Assembly (NCBI GenBank): GCA_016859345.1
Contig: CM029121.1
Location: forward strand, 11,597,411 to 11,661,410
DNA length: 64,000 nucleotides
Reading direction: 5' to 3'
From: Istiophorus platypterus
Taxonomy: Eukaryota > Chordata > Actinopteri > Istiophoriformes > Istiophoridae
In this document: positions 36,500 to 47,130 of the stretch, in pieces
Numbering within the stretch: position 1 is the first letter of the stretch
Layout: every line of letters begins with the position of its first letter
Translations under genes and position numbers: made by a program
The notes under the pieces: generated by a model
What the model was told of the DNA's origin: nothing
Databases searched by the model: none
What the model saw: the letters and a program-made list of their open reading frames with translations, nothing else

Positions 36500-36670
36500 A
36501 CTTTAAAGCAGGTCCTTTCACCTGCAATCGCTATCATTAGGTGAGACCCTGGCAGCAAGCTGCCACACCTCAGTGGTTTCCAAATGGCTGACGAGAACCA
36601 GAGATTCTTTAAAAAGCCCTCAAGTCACTATAGCCCGAAGCCAAACATCCATTCTGATTTTTGATTTTTT
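36500..36670. promoter_or_regulatory. Candidate conserved non-coding element with nested inverted repeats
   Basis: TCACCT (36518-36523) is mirrored by AGGTGA (36539-36544), giving two E2-box/T-box-like halves. Immediately downstream GGCAGC and GCTGCC are exact complements separated by AA (36551-36564). The block is less AT-rich than its neighbours and has no frame. Function is inferred. Confidence 0.25.
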
Positions 36671-39600
36671 CAACATCCAGGTGTACTAACACTAAATCTT
36701 TGATAATAGCCAGTAGAACATTAGTGCAAGGGAATTAACAACTTTTAACGGATTGCAATTGGAAAGCAACACATTTTTATTTTCACATTTTATTTCTTCC
36801 TACTATATTATGACAACTAAGGCATTAGGTCACATTCAGACTATCAAGAGCCCCGTGTGAAAAAACGTAACGTCCTTAAGTATTTTAATGAGGTTAGTCT
36901 TGTGAGGCAGTTATCGACAACACAGATTGAGGCTCTAGCAAATAAAAAAAACATGGGGTTTTCCAGCAAAAAATACAAGCATAACAACACAACATAATAT
37001 CATCTAAAGAGATGCTGCGGTGGCCAACCATACGTTTGCAAGCACACATTCACATAGTCCTTTTGTAATGCGAATGGAGTATTTTTGCTGTTTACCTTGC
37101 CACTGTAACAGGAACATAGTTGCTGCAGTGATGACTTGTTGTAAAACCGGAGTTGTAAAACTCTGTCTCATAATATTATAGACCGCTGTGTAGTGGTCTG
37201 GCATCTGTTTAGCCTTCAAATTCCTCATCTGTTTCCTGCACTTCCAGGATTTTATTTCATGCCTCTCCAGTACATGAAGCAACGAGCCCTCACCAACACC
37301 TTGCCTTGTTTTAACCAGGGATTTAAAATGATTTAAAATTATCAAAGTACTGCATGACTATGTTTAGGCAACTAAAACCATGTGGTTAATGGTACGAGAA
37401 ACATCATGCTCAAGATGTGACCTCCAGATTCCATGCCATAGTGGAGCACTTTGTATGCACATCCACACTCTTCCTTTACTTCCATGAAGATCACACCTTT
37501 TCCTAAATTTGCATAAAATGTTGCCAGTAAATGTATGAGTTGATGTATGAACTACCACTCTATATTGTATTCATCCAGCTCACTCAGAGGCAACTGAATA
37601 GCAAAAGCTGGCTTGGTGCTGACAGCAGGTCAGGAGGCAAAGAGAGTCAGGAGCGGCTCAGTCAGGACAAAAGGTCAGACCTGTGCCCATTTAACCTCTC
37701 CTTGTATACTTAGGTGGTAGGGAATAGGAGCCTGGAGCTAAGCATAAAGCTGACAGTGTGCCTATTACCACTGTGGCGGGAAAGAGTCTGAACTGTTATA
37801 ATAAAGATTGTTCTCTTTATTCATAAAACAGAAATTCTGCGTTTCCATTTGATACACAATCTCATGTACAAAATTGACTGCACAGTACTTTGATGATACA
37901 AATAAATACAACTGCCAAAAATAAAAATAAAACCACATCATCAGAGGAATAGATAGCATAAAGTAGGAAATTTACTGTACTGAAAAATAGCAAAACACTT
38001 ATTTCCTCCTTGCATTAAAATATACCATGAAATTCAGTAAAACTGAACAATCGATGCTTTTCCAGCCACCTGTTGTTATGCACATTATTAATTATAATGA
38101 TGAAAAAACCTCGAGTGGAAAAACTGTGGATTCAAAAATCCAGAACTATTTCAAGAAAAAAAAAAATATACCCTGATGCATTGTGAAAATGGCTGTATCA
38201 CTAAAAGCGAAATGCAACAAAGTGCAATGCACACCACCTTAGGTAACAAAACTAACATTCCTCAAATTGCCTTACTACTACCATGGTTTCTTTTATTTCC
38301 TCTGCAAGGATTTAACTGCATTCAGAGAATCAGTGCCACCAACTATCTATCTCGGTGATAAGCTTAACAGTAGGGGAAAGAAATGCACATTAAGTCACAT
38401 TTTCTTTTGCCATTTTTCTAGGAGATTAAGTTAAAATGTGTGCTAAATTTTGATTGAAACCAAATTAGTGAGTGGTGGATTGGATAAAAAATATTTGTTG
38501 ACATTTTCCATTAAAGACAGATATGCCTATTTACACATTCAAAAGACATGAAACTTTATTCATCTGGCCAGCTGATGATGTTAGCCCAATACTTACTCAT
38601 CAGATTAATCTGGCTTTTTCTCCGTTATGTGCAGCACTATGATCAGCATACTTGCTTTGTCTTCATGCAGTTTGGTGCAGGGCAAGTGAGGTCAAGTGGT
38701 TTTTTTTGGCGCTTTATATTTGATAAAAAAGGATATTTCTTTGGCCAGAAACAACACTGATGAGATCTGTAAGATAACTTGCTAGATGTAAAACCAAAAC
38801 AATTTCTAATGTCACACATCACCACCTCAAAAATGACCATCACATTTATTCAACATCAGTTTCATTAATCCAAAAACCTTCCAAATGCTTTGGTAATTTG
38901 TGATAAAAAAAAAAAAAAAGGTTTTGTTTATGGTTTAGTTAAGTCCGGTTTCATTTTAGCAAACTAAAAAAAGATTTGCTGCTTCCAAGGTGACTAACAT
39001 TTTGCTGTCCACAAAGCAAAATGAAAAGTTATTGGGGAATATTACACCATGCATGAGCATAAATCTAATCCACTCTGAATTTATAAACCGTGAAATCTTT
39101 ATTGCCGGTGCCATTTTTTTACCTTGATAACTGCAGTACATGTTGTCAAATCACAAGCTCTTTGTCTCCGCACCATGGGATCAGCAGAAAATCCTTCATG
39201 TGTGTTTGAGTAGTATAAAAGCTCTGTCATGTTCACAGAAGGGGCAGGTTTACAAGGTTACATTTTAATGAGTCTTTTTGCCTGGCCATTCTCTCATCTG
39301 ATATGTTCCTCTTGCTGCTGTTAGGAGCTCAAATGGCGCTATCACTGTGTATACAGGGCTAGCCAGGTCCATCATTAATACTGCTCTTATCATTGTGTCC
39401 GCCACGATTTCCATCCAAGGCTTTGTTATCAGTGAGACCCATATCAAACTGTCTTTCTTGTTGGGACATACAACAGAAGATTTGCTACTGGGCATACTGT
39501 CTGTTAGCTGTTGCCTGTTGGCCAACAGAACACACCACAACCTTGACATTAATGATTCAATGAGCACAGTAATTGAGTGCCTTTCTCATTTCCTGGCAGC

Positions 39601-39799
39601 TACAATACAAAGCTGGTGGTGGTAGGGAGACAGGAGAAATAAAGAAGGAGGAGGATAAGAGGGTGAAAGAGAAAGACTTAGGGAAAAAAAAAACTAAAGG
39701 AAGGATAAAGAGACAGGAGTGAATGAGGAGGATAGGACACGGAGGGAAGGAAATAAGGAAGATAACTAAAGTGTGAGTTGGATGAGGAGAGGATCAGAG
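36671..39799. other. Unassigned non-coding DNA
   Basis: Short frames only, including opposed ones at 39265-39625 that show no domain. An A15 run lies at 38905-38919. Purine-rich sequence occupies about 39625-39770. Confidence 0.5.
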
Positions 39800-40090
39800 G
39801 CAGAGGACAGTGAGGAGAGAGATTGCATTAGCTCATCATCCCATTGGGCCTGGCTGTGCTCTCAGGTTGACAGTCCTGAGAGCTCCTGCCCTTCAGCCTG
39901 CCCATGTGCCTATAGCATTATCTCCTACTTAGAGGGCCGGCCATTCAGCACCACAAATCACATTCACATTAAACTCACTTCAGAAATGATATAGGAAGTG
40001 TGCCATAATTCCTGCCATGAGCTCCATTAAAGCATGCTATGATCTCAATTTCTCTCCTGAATCTGCCATTCTGCTGATGTGGTGCAGTGG
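39800..40090. promoter_or_regulatory. Candidate conserved non-coding element with 9-bp-arm hairpin
   Basis: GCTCTCAGG (39858-39866) and CCTGAGAGC (39875-39883) are perfect complements around an 8-base loop. The surrounding 290 bp is complex, GC-richer than average and free of transposon motifs. A 73-codon frame overlaps it but is not recognisable. An RNA hairpin or a palindromic protein site are both possible. Confidence 0.25.
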
Positions 40091-40412
40091 CAAAAAAAGA
40101 TGATGAGTGAAATCATAGTGTAATTTCTATTGATGAACCTGATGTTTCTGTGGCATTCCACAAGAAAAAACATGTCTCATCATCAGAGCTATCGTCTTTT
40201 TTCACTGCACAGAACTAAATTCCTTGGTTTCAATGACAAGTCATGAGCCACTGAAAAAGGGGTTGGCTATTTCACAAGGAGCAGCCATCTAACAAGAAGA
40301 GCTTAGAATCAACCATGTTTCAACCAAGACTCCACTAGAGATTCTGGGTTTGATTGCGGCAACGAATTTTAAGGCACTTGAAGATGCTGGAATAAACAAG
40401 ACTAAGAAGCCA

Positions 40413-40640
40413 TGCTAGTAGCTCTCTGAGGCTTGACTGAGGCATAGTGGTGTTCAGAGCTTAATGCAAACATCATCATTGCAAACATGCTCACAATGAC
40501 AATGCTAACATGCTGATGTTTAGCAGGTACATTATTCATCATGGTCACCCTCTCAGAAAATCGCCAAAGTTAAAAAAGAGATCATCCTCTGAACACCATT
40601 GATATCTATACCAGAGAGGTTCACCGATGTTAATAGAACT
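40413..40640 (-). repeat. Dispersed fish repeat, second copy
   Basis: On the minus strand this matches the right-hand end of the repeat at 34142-34500. The best-conserved part is ACAATGCTAACATGCTGATG with TTTAGCAGGTA (about 40496-40530). Upstream, GCTAGTAGCTCTCTGAGG extends the family beyond what the first copy retains. The two copies are in opposite orientation about 6 kb apart. Confidence 0.6.
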
Positions 40641-40746
40641 CATTGCCTTGGGACCATGATTGTCAAGAACTGTACAAATCCATCATATGGTTTTTCAGAT
40701 ATTTCAGTCTGGGCAGAAACTGGACTAACTGACTATCTACATCTAA

Positions 40747-40802
40747 CTGATATCTACATCTATATCTATATCTTTGTATCTCTCTGTCTCTCTCTGTCTC
40801 TC
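40747..40802. repeat. TCTA/TCTC-rich simple repeat
   Basis: ATCTACATC/TATATC units pass into alternating TCTCTCTG units. It is an imperfect low-complexity pyrimidine tract. Confidence 0.8.
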
Positions 40803-41596
40803 CCAATGAAGGCGTCTTAATTTATGCTAATCTGCAATCTTTATACACTTTAAATGTTTGGGGTTTTTTTTGTTGTTGTTCTTTTAACAAATAGTGCACA
40901 GAGCCCCATCACCCCAAACATCAGATGAAGGTTTCTGTTTTCTGCTTTTCTTCACCACAATAAACCTCTAGACCAGTAGTTGCCTTTACAATTAAACTGG
41001 AAAATTCCAAGAGAATCTAAACAACTAAAGCAGCTTCTACCAGCAGTAAATTAAATACTTAAGCCAGTGGCTCCAGTTAAAAGACATGATGGCAGTAGTT
41101 TCTTAACTGGCTAAAAACAGTTATCATGTGATTGTATAGTGTTTGATAATTAAGTTCAAAGTATGTAGAAATTATGAACAGCTGCATGGGATTTCAGACT
41201 CCAGGATCAACACACATTAGCATGTAATGATTTGATAAAATGTCTTTTCTTGGTGCTGCATGGTCTATTTAATGCCCAAAAGCAGCTGTTCTGTGATTGA
41301 ACAGCAAGTGCAGTGGAAATATTGTGTTGACTATGGATGCGGCTAAGTGTAAGTGTAGTATTTGTGTAAGTGTAGTGTTTCAGAGATGGTGTGGAAACCG
41401 GCGTATAGATTTTGAAGGACTTACATGTTCAATTGATTAAAACGAGTTCCTATTCTGTATCTCAAAAACATGCATTCACATTTCCCTCTACTCTATAACT
41501 GGCCCCTAGTCTGACCATAAAAGACCTCTACATTATAATGCAAATTGTTACAACTGTTGTGTGATCATACAACCTTTGTGAAACTCCTTAATCTTA

Positions 41597-41597
<1 letters not shown>
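40803..41597. other. Unassigned non-coding DNA
   Basis: No coding or recognisable repeat feature is present. Confidence 0.5.

Positions 41598-41650
<53 letters not shown>
41598..41650. repeat. (ATT)n microsatellite
   Basis: About 53 bp of uninterrupted trinucleotide repeat, likely polymorphic. Confidence 0.95.
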
Positions 41651-41651
<1 letters not shown>

Positions 41652-41799
41652 ATCAGATTCTATCACATAGAACAGGAGCTTCTATAGTATTTCTCTGTTC
41701 ACGCTGCATCTGGTGAAAATATTTTTATAGCAAATATTGTGTATTGGTAAATGCAATACAAGTAATATTATATTTAATCATACTTTGTGCACAAGCCAT

Positions 41800-42110
41800 G
41801 TTGTCCCCCTGTCTCTTCAGTCCCTATTTTAATTAAATCCATTATTTGTATGATGATAAATTAACACATGCCAGTGAATCATACATCAGCTGTGACCATC
41901 TCAGTGTTTGGTGACCTCCCCCACCTTTTTCTCCTCAACATATTTGCTTTTCATGAAAATTAATTCTCATGAAATTAACTTCAGTGCTCATTCATTAGGA
42001 GGCTAAATTAATTGTTTTCTTCTCCCTATGCATCACAAAGAAAGGCAAACAAATGGGCATTCATCAAATTTAAAATTACCAGCAAACACAATGAGGGAAA
42101 AGGGTTTTAT
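41800..42110. promoter_or_regulatory. Candidate enhancer with duplicated homeodomain module
   Basis: A 16-bp module is tandemly duplicated, TCATGAAAATTAATTC (41951-41966) and TCATGAAATTAACTTC (41967-41982), beginning in a perfect 12-bp palindrome TTTTCATGAAAA (41948-41959). Further homeodomain cores TTTAATTAAA and TAAATTAATTG flank it. The block has no coding or transposon signature. Enhancer function is inferred from motif density. Confidence 0.3.
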
Positions 42111-44689
42111 TAGAAGCAGTACTTGCAGGTCTGACTGCTAATTTTGGTTGATTCCAGTTCTGGTAGATAATTTTGTGGGCTTGTTTTTTTTGTTTTTTTT
42201 ACATGAGAAAAGTGATTTCAACTCATTAATATCAGGGCTGCAAAATATGTCCACCATCTCTGAAACAGAGCATATATTGTTCTCTCTATTATTCTGAAAG
42301 TCAATCAAAATATGTTGATGTGCGTCACTTGTGTTCAATTCTGTGTCTTCTTCATTTTTTCCCTCAAGTCTGTTTGAAATTCTCACCACTCAGGTGTATG
42401 TTTCATACTTAAACCAAAAGTTGAAACTTATAAATGTCACCAAAGTTTGGGGGTGGGGGGTGACCCTGGAATCAAATCATACTGAGGAGGGCTAATTGCT
42501 CACAGTGTTTGTTTGTTTGCTTGGAGAATAGAGTCGGAAGCCTTCACTTACCCTCCAAGTTTAAAGCCCTTAGAGGAATTGACAGGCATGGCTAAAAATA
42601 GGAACATTTTTGGTACCCCAACAAGAGTTTATATGGTGTATGGTGTATGGTGTAATGAATATGTACAGTGTTGAGGTGCATTGGTGGTATAATTACTATG
42701 GATTAATTAACTATGGATTAAGACTGCTACGTGTACATTTCCTAACCCCATTGAACATTCCTGACATCTGTCAACTGACAGTAATGCGCCCTGTCAGTGC
42801 AGCCATTGAAATGACGGGGTATTAGGAGAGAGGGGAGAGGTCCCAAGGGGCAATGCCACCTCCTTCTCCCAGCTGCCTTAAATGGTTTGAGATTAATGTT
42901 GACAAGGAAAGGGAAAATCCTGCCTCACTTTATAAACTATGGATGAAGTAAGATGGAACACAGACTGTGCATGCCTTTGCTGCTAAATTAACACTGACAT
43001 TTTGTCCCTTATTGACTGATTGATTCAGATGTTTTCCAAAGCCATCAATACTCACTTGCCATATGTACAGTACATTGCAATAGTTACTAGTTGCTCTAAT
43101 TATCTCTCCTGTCCATACTGTAGATAAGGCAATATCTCTGCCATATGACTACATGAAGAGAAATTGGGGACAAATTCCTGCAGACCTTGTTCATCTAAAA
43201 GTGCAATTTAAAGTTCAACTAATACCATGCTTCAACAGTTATAGTTAACTATCTTCCAAAGTTCCAAAATTCTCTCTTGTTTTTTCTCTCTCCCAGCTGA
43301 AGCAGAAGTAGTCTAATGTAGTTTTTTTTTTTTTTTTTTTTTTTGCTGGGACACAAAACTGGCATTACACCCACACACAACTGTAAGTAAAAAGACTGGA
43401 AAGGAAAACTCAGACTGCTAATGATCCAGACTAGCTTTGGCTGAACTATGGAATGCATTCTTGCACTAAATTAGGACTGTAGATTTCTCCCTCACTTTTG
43501 AGGTGTGTTTGCACAAAACACGAGGCGAATTTATGGCTTAAAAAGTCAATGAAAAGATGTGAGTGGATGCAAACAGAAGGAAATACATCAAACTGAAGTT
43601 AAATGAAAAGTTTTTCAAATGGTCCTAAAAATGTGTGCTTATCCCAAGACTCTATGAATCTAGCATTACTTCATGAAAGAACAAGAATCCCTGGTGAGTT
43701 CTGAGATGAGCCAGAGACTGAGAGACTAGACAAGCACACATGGGCATGCACCAACCAACTATTGCTAATGAGCTTATAGTTAGCACTAACATGGCGGACA
43801 TTAGATGCAACATGTTCTGTTTGGGGCAGAGAAATACATTTTGCAAAAACTGTCAAGCAGTCAATTTCCCACATTTTGGGTGGCTATAATCAATATTTTT
43901 ACTTTTAAAAATTTATCAGACGACAATGTAAAATCCCATTGCATTGTTTTTGGCCGCAGAAAGTGGCCACCGTCCATCTACACTACCTGCTCAGCAGAGC
44001 AGACAGAAATGCCACATCATTTAGGAGCTAAAGAGCTAAATATTAAAGTAAGGAGGAGACAAAAAACAGAGCTAGAAGAGAGCAAGTGTTATACTTATTA
44101 TCAGGTGCAAAGAAACACAACTCCAAATGAATGTTGCACCATAAATGTTGGATGAGGAAATAAGCAACTGTTTGCTAAAGTTCACCACATCAAAATGAAA
44201 TGTGATGGTATGTAAATGTTGCGTTTAGAACTTTTATTTTCAGCGAAAAAAATCAGTTCCTGCAGTTTTATACTGTACTCATGTTGGGAAGGTATCAATT
44301 CATGGCCAGTGTAGACAGTAAGAATGATAACAGCACCCAGTAATTCTCTCACTGTACAAATTCTGTAGCACATTCAGGCAGACTTGAAAAAAACCTGACC
44401 CTATCCTTCAAGCATAGTTTATGGTCTGTGTTGTCATATCATTGGTTAGAGCTTACCAGCAATAGAAAACCCTTTTTTTTCTCATAGCTTTCATTATATT
44501 TTTGAAGTCAGACTAATTTTTGGTACGTCATGAAGTTTTGGACTGATGAAGACGACGACCCTGGCCCTATAATCGTAGTTTCAAAACAGAATTTGAACCT
44601 AAAGAAATTGATAACACACAAAGTGTTATATAACATGAACTGTGCATTTTTTAAGTGAACAAAAAAGTAAATGGGTCAGTGAATGTGTG
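42111..44689. other. Unassigned non-coding DNA, part possibly repeat-derived
   Basis: A T23 run sits at 43322-43344. The stretch 43790-44270 has the look of an old interspersed repeat (AGCTAAAGAGCTAAATATTAAA and a phased ATG-poor body), but it has no partner in the window. A 116-codon frame at 43805-44155 falls inside it and is not recognised. TGATTGAT occurs at 43017-43024. Confidence 0.4.
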
Positions 44690-45090
44690 TGTTTGAGTGC
44701 GGCACTATACATCCATTATCAGACCTGGCCGTCTGACTCAGCCGTCTGTCGGCAAGACGAGGCAGATGGGAGACATAAAACGTTCCATGCCTTGACAAGG
44801 TAGTCTGTCAAATTTAGGGAGAACAGTCACAGGGGTAATGTTTTGACAAGGCATTAAATGTCTCCTTTGCAGACGTCCTGTATGTCATTCCATTAGATTG
44901 ATGTACAGATACAGATGGCTATATAATGCATGCCTCTGGGGGTTCTGTATGCTCATGTCTTGACTTTTGCTATTCTCTGGCCCACATTTACTTCACTCCA
45001 GTAATGATTTTAGCCGTGTCAATCCGAATCTCAAATGTCGCTGTATAATGGAGTGATTAAAAAGTGATTAAAAATGACTTGGAATGATAC
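44690..45090. promoter_or_regulatory. Candidate conserved non-coding element with short direct repeats
   Basis: TTGACAAGG occurs twice (44792-44800 and 44843-44851), the first inside the palindrome CCTTGACAAGG. A perfect tandem duplication of AGTGATTAAAA follows at 45052-45073. The block is complex and free of transposon motifs. Whether it is conserved cannot be tested here. Confidence 0.25.
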
Positions 45091-46889
45091 GTATACATCT
45101 GTCATACGTCATTCCTGTCACGAAATGTTCCCTTTTCCCCTCATTACCTTCCGCGTCTTCTTTACAAACTGCGGTTAATAAATGCAAGCCAAGCTTTACA
45201 GGTCATTATTGGCCATCAGTTGCCTTTTTAGAGTTCCGTACACACGGTCATGTTGTGCAAGATCTTGATTTGTTCCCTCTCCTGTCTCCTGCTGTTTTCT
45301 CTCACAGCCTCTTGTGGTCATCTCCTATACACATGTCTGTCAAAGTTCAGGTATCTCAATCCAGGGTGAGACAATTATATCCAGTATTTGCCACAGGGCA
45401 TGCCCTGAGCTCCAACAGACATTTTCACTGTATCTATCCATAATGATCTGTTTGGTTACCACAGTTTTTTTGTTTTTTTTTTTTTTTTTTTCTGAAATCT
45501 TTTAAATGGGTGGACACCACCTGAGGCGATGCCTAAAGAAATGAATTGCAATGCAGTATGTGAATGTGTTTAAATTTCTACTTTAATACTCTAAAAATAG
45601 GTTATTATTTACATTGGACCATCGACAGTATATGCAGTGTGTCATGATCCTTTAACAGAACATCAAAGTTTAAGGATATGTTGTAAGAAAATAGAAGTTT
45701 GTAGACAGCATTGCACGTGTACGTTGCCTTGTTGACCAATTATGTTAAAACATTTTCTTCATGAAAGATGTAATGATTGCTTATAAAGTCAAGTCTTGTT
45801 ATCTCATCACAATACAAGATACTTTGAGTTTCCCTTGAGTTTAGGAGCTGATGAAAACAATACTCTGAGTCAACAGCCACGGTTGAGGTTCTGTGAGGTT
45901 GCTGTGTTGCTTCATATTCATGCACTAGCTAAAAGGTAGTGGCCAGGGAGCAAATGATTCCCTTCCCTGACAATCTCCTGGAAGGACATCCTCAAGTCTT
46001 CTCTTGATAACACTCAGTGGAGTGAGACAGACTGTGTAATCATTTGATTACCTCTTCATCTTTTAGGGAAGGCATGCACAAGTGTGTGTATGTAAACACC
46101 GCAGCTGTTCCAATTCATTTCACCGGGACACCGCAAGCAGACACAACACAGTGATAGTGTTCAGAAGCAGACCACATATATGTTTATTGTATTTGTTATT
46201 CCAAACTTAACATTTCCCCCCTGAGCAATAGGTTTAATACAGTTCCTCAAATGCCAGAGTGTTTATTGGAATCAAACTGAAGACACAGAAGCTGACTGCA
46301 CAAAGCTGACTGGCACCAGTGACTACTGAGCATCACATAAAATGTCTTAAAAACATTAGGCTTATAAGCTCTATTACTGTTGCAAGAAACTCCATAATGA
46401 ATGTGTGTTTATTAACAACTATAATGAAGTTGTGTTTTTTCACTATGATTCTGTGGCCCTCAACCTCTCTTCACTGGCTGTATTGCATAATAGGTATTAC
46501 CTCAATGTTTTGTTAAATCTAGACACTCCTCACCTGCTGCACACCCTTATTCTTGAGAAAGGCTTCATCTGCCATATGGGCTGGACAAATTGAAAATGCC
46601 AGTCAGCTGAAGCACCACACTTATCTAATCCAACCTGTAATACAGGGCTATGCTCTACTGCCTTTGCATAACACCCGCTCCATATATGTAACCCTAGCCC
46701 CCAAGGTAGCGCTGAAGCATTGTCATATCACTTATTGTAAACCAAGGCCAGCTCCACCTCTAGCTACCCCTGTTTGGCCTGTGTCACACTCCATCTCTGA
46801 GGCATCAAGACCGCAGTTCACATTGCTCACATAATCACAAATACTTACTATGTAGATGCACACATAGTCGATCGTAGTGAATGAGGGGG
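45091..46889. other. Unassigned non-coding DNA
   Basis: Contains a T-rich run at 45465-45491. Frames at 45084-45443 (119 codons) and 46553-46834 (93 codons) are unrecognised. Around 46100-46200 the minus strand shows AATAAACATATATG downstream of complex sequence, faintly LTR-like, but no TG...CA terminal pair could be located. Confidence 0.4.
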
Positions 46890-47130
46890 AAAAGATACAT
46901 AGAGTCACTGAAAATTCATTGCAACAGGGACTAATGCATTCCTGCTTAAGTCAGCAAGGGAGATGTTAATGCTGCTGTGAGAATTAATGGAAGTATTGGC
47001 TTACAAACATGTGTTGATACATTATTGTGGCTCTGAGCGACTAGCTTCTCTACGGTTGTTTTTCAATTGCCCAGGCCGCAAGGCAAGTACTTCCCGTTTT
47101 AATTAGGTACTGAATACAGAAATAGCAACT
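46890..47130. promoter_or_regulatory. Candidate conserved non-coding element
   Basis: A complex block with GAGAATTAATGG and TTTTAATTAGG homeodomain-type sites and AGGCAAGTAC sequence near 47085. No frame or repeat explains it. Evidence is motif content only. Confidence 0.2.

Noticed and set aside
43790..44270. Named dispersed repeat family
   Set aside because: It resembles fish interspersed repeats in style, but no copy in the window or identifiable end supports a call.
46080..46330. Second solo LTR on the minus strand
   Set aside because: An AATAAA-like signal and complex flanks suggested one, but no TG...CA terminal pair, TATA box or duplicate could be located.
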